Assembly (NCBI GenBank): GCA_023231105.1
Contig: JALNWB010000034.1
Location: 1-26,598, forward strand
DNA length: 26,598 bases
DNA from: Ignavibacteriaceae bacterium
Lineage (GTDB): Bacteria; Bacteroidota; Ignavibacteria; Ignavibacteriales; Ignavibacteriaceae
Direction of reading: 5' to 3'
The notes under the pieces are model-generated. The model was not told the DNA's origin. It searched no databases and saw nothing but the letters and a program-made list of their open reading frames with translations. This document shows positions 21,553-26,598 of this stretch, in pieces. Position 1 is the first letter of the stretch. Every line of letters starts with the position of its first letter. The translations under genes and the position numbers were made by a program.

Positions 21553-21669
21553 AAGTTTCGTTGAAAAAATAGAGAATCGGTTTGCTGTATCCAAAAGAAA
21601 GAAAAATTTATTCGCTTTTTGAAATTGATTATATTGCAACTGAAAAAAAAGAAATCATGAAGTAAAAAA

Positions 21670-22455
21670 ATGGAAAATACTTTTCCGGTTGCCTTTGTTG
21701 GAAAAATTGGAAATAAAACGCTTAATGTTTTACAAGAAGTCGGTGAAATATCGAAACTTTTTTTCGGTATCATAAAAAGTTTTTCTCGGCTGGTTAAAAG
21801 CAGAAAACTTATCCTCTTCCAGATGGAACATATTGGTGTGAATTCACTTCCGTTAGTTTCAATTGTAGCAATTTTTACCGGCGCAGTTGCCGCATGGCAG
21901 GCGGCATATCAATTAAAAGGAATTGCGCCTCTCTCGTTTCTTGGCGCAGCGACGAGCCGTGCAATTATTACGGAACTCGGTCCGGTGTTAACAGGTATTA
22001 TTATTGCCGGAAGAGTTGGGGCATCAATAGCGGCTGAACTGGGAACGATGAAAGTTACCGAACAAATTGATGCACTTGAAAGTATGGCGATAAGTCCGGT
22101 GCGGTATTTGGCAATGCCGCGGTTTCTTGCTTCAATTATCATGATGCCGCTAATCGTGATCTTCGCAAATTTTATTGCCGTTATTGGCGCTTATTTCGTT
22201 TCAAATTTTTTTATGAATGTATCGGCGGCGGTTTTCTTCGGTTCGGTTAAAAGATATTTTCTAATGTCGGATTTTATTTACGGATTAGTAAAAACTATTT
22301 TCTTCGGCGGTGCAACTGCCTTGCTCGGTTGCCACATTGGGTTACGCACGGAAGGAGGTGCCGAAGGAGTCGGTCTTTCAACCATCCGCTCGTTTGTTCT
22401 TTCTTCAGCTTCAATCCTTATCCTCGATTATGTTTTGTGGATGCTGTTTGTGTAA
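21670..22455 (+). CDS. mlaE: MlaE-family lipid ABC transporter permease
   Basis: This 261-residue inner-membrane protein has a polar N-terminal 45 residues, then the MlaE core. MEHIGVNSLPLVSIVAIFTGAVAAWQ begins the first membrane segment. The conserved coupling region is TELGPVLTGIIIAGRVGASIAAELGTMKVTEQIDALESM, followed by SPVRYLAMPRFLAS. The C-terminal part contains GGAEGVGLSTIRSFVLSS. These permeases work with an ATPase (MlaF) and an MCE substrate-binding protein (MlaD) to move phospholipid between membranes. Here neither partner is adjacent: hflX lies on the other strand upstream and the malic-enzyme gene follows after 209 bp. Partners are presumably elsewhere. The ATG at 21670 is preceded by GAAG. 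Confidence 0.88.
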   Translation: MENTFPVAFVGKIGNKTLNVLQEVGEISKLFFGIIKSFSRLVKSRKLILFQMEHIGVNSLPLVSIVAIFTGAVAAWQAAYQLKGIAPLSFLGAATSRAIITELGPVLTGIIIAGRVGASIAAELGTMKVTEQIDALESMAISPVRYLAMPRFLASIIMMPLIVIFANFIAVIGAYFVSNFFMNVSAAVFFGSVKRYFLMSDFIYGLVKTIFFGGATALLGCHIGLRTEGGAEGVGLSTIRSFVLSSASILILDYVLWMLFV

Positions 22456-22565
22456 AACAGTAGAAAGTAAAAAGATAAAAGTTGAAAGTGAAAAGTAAAT
22501 AATGTCACTCTTTTCAACTTTAAACTATCGACCTTCAACAAACAACGAATCGCCAACCACCGACA
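22456..22565. repeat. Mirrored degenerate 7-bp array in the mlaE-maeB gap
   Basis: From the base after the mlaE stop, seven 7-bp units run on the plus strand with consensus RAAAGTN (22456-22504). From 22517 to 22565 seven further units run in the opposite sense; six of the seven start AC and one starts GC (consensus ACNNNCA, reverse complement TGNNNGT). The two halves meet at an inverted repeat, AAAGTTGAAA (22478-22487) with TTTCAACTTT (22512-22521). No long reading frame exists here. Confidence 0.65.
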
Positions 22566-22664
22566 AATTCTTTTCTTCCTTCAAAAAGAATTTTGTAGTT
22601 TTGATATATGAAAAAAGAACATTTATACGTTCACAATCCTAACAAACATTTTTAAGGACTCACC

Positions 22665-24929
22665 ATGAAAATTACCAAACAAGACGCTCTTGATTACCAC
22701 AGCTCCGGTAGGAAAGGAAAAATTGAGGTTATTCCCTCAAAGCCGTGTCAAACGCAGCGTGATCTTTCTTTAGCGTACACACCTGGAGTTGCAGACCCAT
22801 GTTTAGAAATTGAAAAAAATCCCGAACTTGCTTACGAGTACACAGCCAAAGGCAATTTAGTTGCCGTTGTTAGTAACGGGACCGCCGTATTAGGCTTAGG
22901 CAATATCGGCGCATTAGCCGGGAAACCCGTTATGGAAGGCAAAGGCGTTCTCTTCAAAAGATTTGCAGATATTGATGTGTTCGATATCGAATTAGATACG
23001 TTAGACCCGAAGGAAGTAATTCGAACAGTTCAATTGCTTGAACCGACTTTCGGTGGAATAAATCTTGAAGACATTAAAGCGCCGGAATGTTTTTACATCG
23101 AAGAAGAATTGAAACGAACGATGAAGATCCCTGTTTTCCATGATGACCAACATGGAACTGCTATTATTAGCGGAGCGGCTCTTCTTAACGCTTGTGAAAT
23201 GGCAAAAAAAGATTTATCAAAAATTAATATTGTTTTTAACGGCGCCGGCGCTGCTGCGAATGCCTGTGCCAACCTTTATGTTAAACTTGGAGTAAAGAAA
23301 GAAAATATTTTAATGTGCGATAGTAAAGGGGTGATCTATACAGGCAGAAAAGAAGGGATGAACGAATTTAAAGAAGTCTATGCAAAAGAGACAAAAGCCA
23401 GAACATTAGCAGAAGCAATGGTTGGGGTAGATGTCTTCGTTGGATTGTCTGTTGCCGATTGTGTTACAAAAGAGATGGTACAATCTATGGCACCTAATCC
23501 GGTTGTGTTTGCTCTCGCTAATCCGAAACCGGAAATTAGTTATGACGATGCAAAAGCAGCCCGTGCAGATGTTATTATTGCAACCGGAAGATCAGACTAT
23601 CCGAATCAAGTAAATAATGTGCTCGGCTTTCCGTTTATTTTCCGCGGCGCTTTGGACGTTCGTGCAACGGGCATTAATGATGAAATGAAACTTGCTGCTT
23701 CAAAAGCCTTAGCTAAATTAGCAAGAGAAGAAGTTCCTGATGTTGTTTTACGCGCGTATGGCGGTAAACCGATTGGGTTTGGCAGAGATTATATTATTCC
23801 CAAACCGTTCGATCCGCGTGTGTTGACGTATGTTGCCCCAGCAGTTGCAAAAGCAGCTATTGAAACTGGCGTTGCAAAATTGCCGATTACCGATTGGGAC
23901 GCATATAAAGATCAGCTTCGCGAACGGCAGGGATTATCAAAAGAAATTATCCGCCGGACAATTGAAAAAGCAAAATCAAATCCACGGAGAATCGTTTTCC
24001 CTGAAGGTAATCAAGTAAAAATTCTTAAAGCTGCGCAGATTTTAGTTGAAGAAAAGATTGCTGAGCCGATTCTTCTTGGAGATAAAAAAGAAATTATTGC
24101 GATGATTGAAGAACTTCATCTTGACAAAGCTGCGTTTACCATTATTGATCCAGCAGAATATGAAAAGATTGAGGTTTATGCAGAAGAATATTATAAACTT
24201 CGCCAACGCCGCGGTATTTCAAAATTGACTGCAGAAAGAATGATCCGGTTAGGAAATTACTTCGGTGCTATGATGGTGCGTATGGGGGATGCCGATGGAA
24301 TGATTTCAGGATTAACTACTTCATATCCGCAAACCATAAAACCTGCGTTGGAAATTATTCACACCGCTGAAGGGGTGAACAGAGTTGCCGGAATGTACAT
24401 TGTGCTTGCACAAAAACATGTTTATTTCTTTGCAGACACAACCGTCAATGTTGACCCTACTTCCGAAGAATTAGTTGAGATTGCCTATCTCTCGGCAAAA
24501 ACCGCTCAACGGTTTAATATGGTTCCGCAAATTGCAATGCTTTCGTTTAGTAATTTTGGATCGGCGCAATATCCGCAATCCAATAAAGTGAGAGCAGCCG
24601 TAGAAATGATGAAGCAAAAGTATCCCGAATTTATTGTTGACGGAGAAATGCAGGTTGACGCAGCCGTGGTTCAAGAAGAATTACATGAATATTTCCCATT
24701 CTCAAATTTAAAAGGAAGAGCTAACGTTCTCATTTTCCCGAACCTGGATGCAGGAAATATTGCGTACAAACTTTTATGGAGAATCGGCGGTGCGGAAGTT
24801 ATAGGACCGATTATTATGGGCTTAAGTAAACCTGTTCACGTTCTTCAGAAAGGCGCTGAGATAGAACACATTGTTGATATGGCTGCTATTGCAGTTGTTG
24901 AAGCGAACGAAAAGAAAGGAAGTAAATAA
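22665..24929 (+). CDS. maeB: NADP-dependent malic enzyme fused to a phosphotransacetylase-like domain
   Basis: This 754-residue protein has the normal MaeB layout. The malic domain has Tyr38 in AYTPGVADPC and Lys93 in MEGKGVLFK as catalytic pair, FGGINLEDIKAPECF for metal binding, and VFHDDQHGTA. The NADP-binding part begins NIVFNGAGAAANACANL (about 187-203). From about residue 430 a phosphate acetyltransferase-like domain follows (IVFPEGNQVKILKAA, MVRMGDADGMISGLT, PNLDAGNIAYKLLWRIGGA). The enzyme decarboxylates malate to pyruvate with NADP reduction. In characterised MaeB the C-terminal domain is regulatory, responding to acetyl-CoA, rather than catalytic. AAGGA precedes the ATG and a strong terminator follows. 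Confidence 0.95.
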   Translation: MKITKQDALDYHSSGRKGKIEVIPSKPCQTQRDLSLAYTPGVADPCLEIEKNPELAYEYTAKGNLVAVVSNGTAVLGLGNIGALAGKPVMEGKGVLFKRFADIDVFDIELDTLDPKEVIRTVQLLEPTFGGINLEDIKAPECFYIEEELKRTMKIPVFHDDQHGTAIISGAALLNACEMAKKDLSKINIVFNGAGAAANACANLYVKLGVKKENILMCDSKGVIYTGRKEGMNEFKEVYAKETKARTLAEAMVGVDVFVGLSVADCVTKEMVQSMAPNPVVFALANPKPEISYDDAKAARADVIIATGRSDYPNQVNNVLGFPFIFRGALDVRATGINDEMKLAASKALAKLAREEVPDVVLRAYGGKPIGFGRDYIIPKPFDPRVLTYVAPAVAKAAIETGVAKLPITDWDAYKDQLRERQGLSKEIIRRTIEKAKSNPRRIVFPEGNQVKILKAAQILVEEKIAEPILLGDKKEIIAMIEELHLDKAAFTIIDPAEYEKIEVYAEEYYKLRQRRGISKLTAERMIRLGNYFGAMMVRMGDADGMISGLTTSYPQTIKPALEIIHTAEGVNRVAGMYIVLAQKHVYFFADTTVNVDPTSEELVEIAYLSAKTAQRFNMVPQIAMLSFSNFGSAQYPQSNKVRAAVEMMKQKYPEFIVDGEMQVDAAVVQEELHEYFPFSNLKGRANVLIFPNLDAGNIAYKLLWRIGGAEVIGPIIMGLSKPVHVLQKGAEIEHIVDMAAIAVVEANEKKGSK

Positions 24930-24931
24930 AC

Positions 24932-24987
24932 TTCGAAGTAGTCGGTTCGTAATTGGAGAACCAGAATTCAGTAGTCAGCATAACTTG
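24932..24987. repeat. Degenerate 7-bp array after maeB
   Basis: Eight 7-bp steps from 24932 share a loose NTCAGNA-like pattern, clearest at 24946 (TTCGTAA), 24967 (TTCAGTA) and 24974 (GTCAGCA). The array starts two bases after the maeB stop and ends just before the terminator. Confidence 0.45.
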
Positions 24988-24991
24988 ATAG

Positions 24992-25029
24992 AAACCTCCG
25001 GTGTTTTAGAAACGCCGGAGGTTTTGTTT
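24992..25029 (+). terminator. Rho-independent terminator after maeB
   Basis: AAACCTCCGGTG (24992-25003) pairs with CGCCGGAGGTTT (25013-25024) with one wobble around a 9-nt loop. The stem is followed by TGTTTTAT. It also lies beyond the stop of the minus-strand kinase gene (25054), but the T-run is stronger on the plus strand. Confidence 0.9.
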
Positions 25030-25053
25030 TATAATTCTCAACGAATGTTTTTT

Positions 25054-26598
25054 CTACTTTACCGGAAGTGAAATAATAAATTTTGTTCCCTCATCTATTT
25101 TACTTTCAACAGAAATATTTCCGCCGTGTTTATCAATAAACTCTTTACACAGCAGCAGCCCCAGCCCGGTTCCTTTTTCCCCTTTTGTTCCCTTTGTCGT
25201 GATAGTTTTATCAAGTCTAAAAAGATTTTGTTGTACCTTCTCCGGCATACCGATTCCGTTATCTGAAATTTCGACTTCTACTTTATCCTCTGAAATAGCT
25301 GCAGATAATTTGATTATCCCTTTTTTCTCGTTCGTAAATTTAATACTGTTAGAAAGAAAATTCCGCAGTACGGTTTTCAGCATTTCCGCATCGGCGGTAA
25401 CATGAATTGTTTCGGGAACATCTGAAAGAAGTTGAATATTTTTGTTGTTTGCTAGCGGTTCAAGCAGTGTGATAGTTTCATCAACAAGGGATTTTAACTG
25501 ATAATCTTTCGGATTGAATTCCATTCTTCCTGTATTTGTCCGCGCCCAGAGGAGTAAATTTTCCAGCAGTTGATAACTTTGTTTTGAAGCGGTTGCAATA
25601 TGTTCTATGAATTGATGTTTTTCTTCTTCAGACAGAGATTGGTAATCTTCCAACAAGATATCCGTAAGTCCAAAGATAGCGTTAAACGGGGCGCGCAAAT
25701 CATGTGCAATAATTCTGAAAAAAGTATCTTTCATCGCGTGGAGTTCTTTTAACTCTTTGTTAATCTTATTAAGCGTTTTATTCTTCACCACAACTCCAAA
25801 GGCAAGAAGAAAAATAAGTAACGCAATAAGAAGAATATAGGTGAACTGGCGTTTTTGTCCCTCAACTTCTTGCATTAAGAGCCTATTCTCGCGCTCTTTT
25901 TTTTCAGATTGATAAAGCGCTTCAATGCTGGTTAATTTAGAAAAATTTTCCGCCTCGGTGATAGAATCCTTGAGAGCGTGATGCTGTTTTAAAAAGACAA
26001 GCGCTGAATCAAAACGGTTGATAAGTTCATAATATTCGGCGGTAAAACGCAACGACTCGCTAATCAATTTTGGTGAGTTAATTTTTTGAGCCAATGCAAG
26101 CGCATCTTTAATAAAGGGATATCCGATAGTCGGATTATTTATTTTTGTATATGCTAAACCGAGATTTTGACCGGCAATGATAATTTCTTCTTTGTAATCC
26201 AACTCACGGAAATTTTTCAAAGCTTCAGTAAAATATTCTATGGCTTTTGTGTTATTCTTTTTAACGGAATAAATTTTTCCCATCCCAATCCAGCAATCCC
26301 CAAGCCCCCGTTTATCATTCTTTTCGCGGTAAATCTTTTCTATATTTTGATAGGATTGAAGAGCCTCATCGTACTTGCCCATCAAGAAATAGACTCCGGC
26401 AATATGGTCCAAAGTCCGCGCCTTTTCATTTTCATTTCGCTGCACCTCACGGATGTTCAGCGCGTATTGATAATACGTTAACGCTCTTCCGTAATTTTTT
26501 TGAATGACAAAAACCGATCCTATGGTCAAATTCGCAAAAGCCATTCCGTCTAAGTGATTGATCTTTTCAAAAATTCGAAGGGCGTGAATAATATTTTC
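25054..26598 (-). CDS. TPR-containing sensor histidine kinase (N-terminus beyond right edge)
   Basis: The reverse frame is open through the right edge. The ATG at 26544 is probably internal because the 18 codons before it (ENIIHALRIFEKINHLDG) continue the TPR pattern. In the visible 514 residues, several tetratricopeptide repeats come first (for example YGRALTYYQYAL, YDEALQSYQNI and TKAIEYFTEALKNF). A coiled-coil-like stretch and a single membrane helix (YILLIALLIFLLAFGVVV) follow. The HisKA box is FRIIAHDLRAPFNAIFG (phospho-accepting His). The ATPase domain has N box LRNFLSNSIKFTN, G1 DNGIGMP and G2 GEKGTGLGLLLC. Such kinases in Bacteroidota and relatives have TPR sensor parts that are exported; here the signal peptide would be off the window. 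No response regulator is visible. Confidence 0.92.
   Translation of the reverse strand, partial: ENIIHALRIFEKINHLDGMAFANLTIGSVFVIQKNYGRALTYYQYALNIREVQRNENEKARTLDHIAGVYFLMGKYDEALQSYQNIEKIYREKNDKRGLGDCWIGMGKIYSVKKNNTKAIEYFTEALKNFRELDYKEEIIIAGQNLGLAYTKINNPTIGYPFIKDALALAQKINSPKLISESLRFTAEYYELINRFDSALVFLKQHHALKDSITEAENFSKLTSIEALYQSEKKERENRLLMQEVEGQKRQFTYILLIALLIFLLAFGVVVKNKTLNKINKELKELHAMKDTFFRIIAHDLRAPFNAIFGLTDILLEDYQSLSEEEKHQFIEHIATASKQSYQLLENLLLWARTNTGRMEFNPKDYQLKSLVDETITLLEPLANNKNIQLLSDVPETIHVTADAEMLKTVLRNFLSNSIKFTNEKKGIIKLSAAISEDKVEVEISDNGIGMPEKVQQNLFRLDKTITTKGTKGEKGTGLGLLLCKEFIDKHGGNISVESKIDEGTKFIISLPVK

Noticed and set aside
22456..22565. CRISPR-like array
   Set aside because: Units are contiguous 7-mers without spacers, poorly conserved and without cas genes nearby.

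Overview
The window looks like chromosomal DNA of a low-GC member of the Ignavibacteria, or a close relative in the Bacteroidota/Chlorobiota group. The main evidence is three secreted proteins ending in the Pro-Asn-Pro-Phe-Asn-Pro type C-terminal domain used by type IX secretion (T9SS). AT-rich intergenic DNA and Bacteroidota-style lipoproteins agree with this. I see no rRNA, tRNA, insertion sequence, phage gene or CRISPR array. The assignment is inferred from protein style, not from a marker gene.

Layout. Positions 1-2474 (minus strand) hold a tight operon: a T9SS-secreted protein, a PqqD-like peptide-binding protein, an ATP-grasp ligase and a PLP-dependent DapDC-fold decarboxylase cut by the left edge. 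The three enzyme-type genes overlap by 4 bp and 1 bp. This is the best candidate for an undescribed system: a peptide-recognition protein, an amino-acid ligase and a decarboxylase acting in series. Next is a glutamate/aspartate-type symporter (2720-3988, minus). A plus-strand envelope block follows (4174-7886): a KdsC-like sugar-acid phosphatase, an exported transglutaminase-like protein, an outer-membrane barrel protein and dTDP-glucose 4,6-dehydratase. A von Willebrand factor A lipoprotein with a strong terminator and a convergent PEGA lipoprotein come next (8072-9876).

Positions 10012-17913 (minus) contain two long paralogous T9SS-secreted HExxH metalloproteases in tandem, with a small DUF2892 membrane-protein gene upstream. 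The last codons of a second DUF2892 gene survive between the paralogues at the equivalent place. The duplicated unit was therefore DUF2892 gene + terminator + protease gene, and one DUF2892 copy has since been almost wholly deleted.

Positions 18264-25053 hold housekeeping genes: a solitary GroES-like protein, hflX overlapping a HutH-type ammonia-lyase whose MIO triad reads Ser-Ser-Gly, a lone MlaE-type permease, and a fused malic enzyme/phosphotransacetylase. Four gaps here carry degenerate 7-bp periodic arrays, three of them starting within a few bases of a stop codon. A nested inverted repeat lies at 18045-18147. The right edge cuts into a TPR-containing sensor histidine kinase (minus).

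All functions are read from motifs and family resemblance by eye. Sequence identities were not computed.
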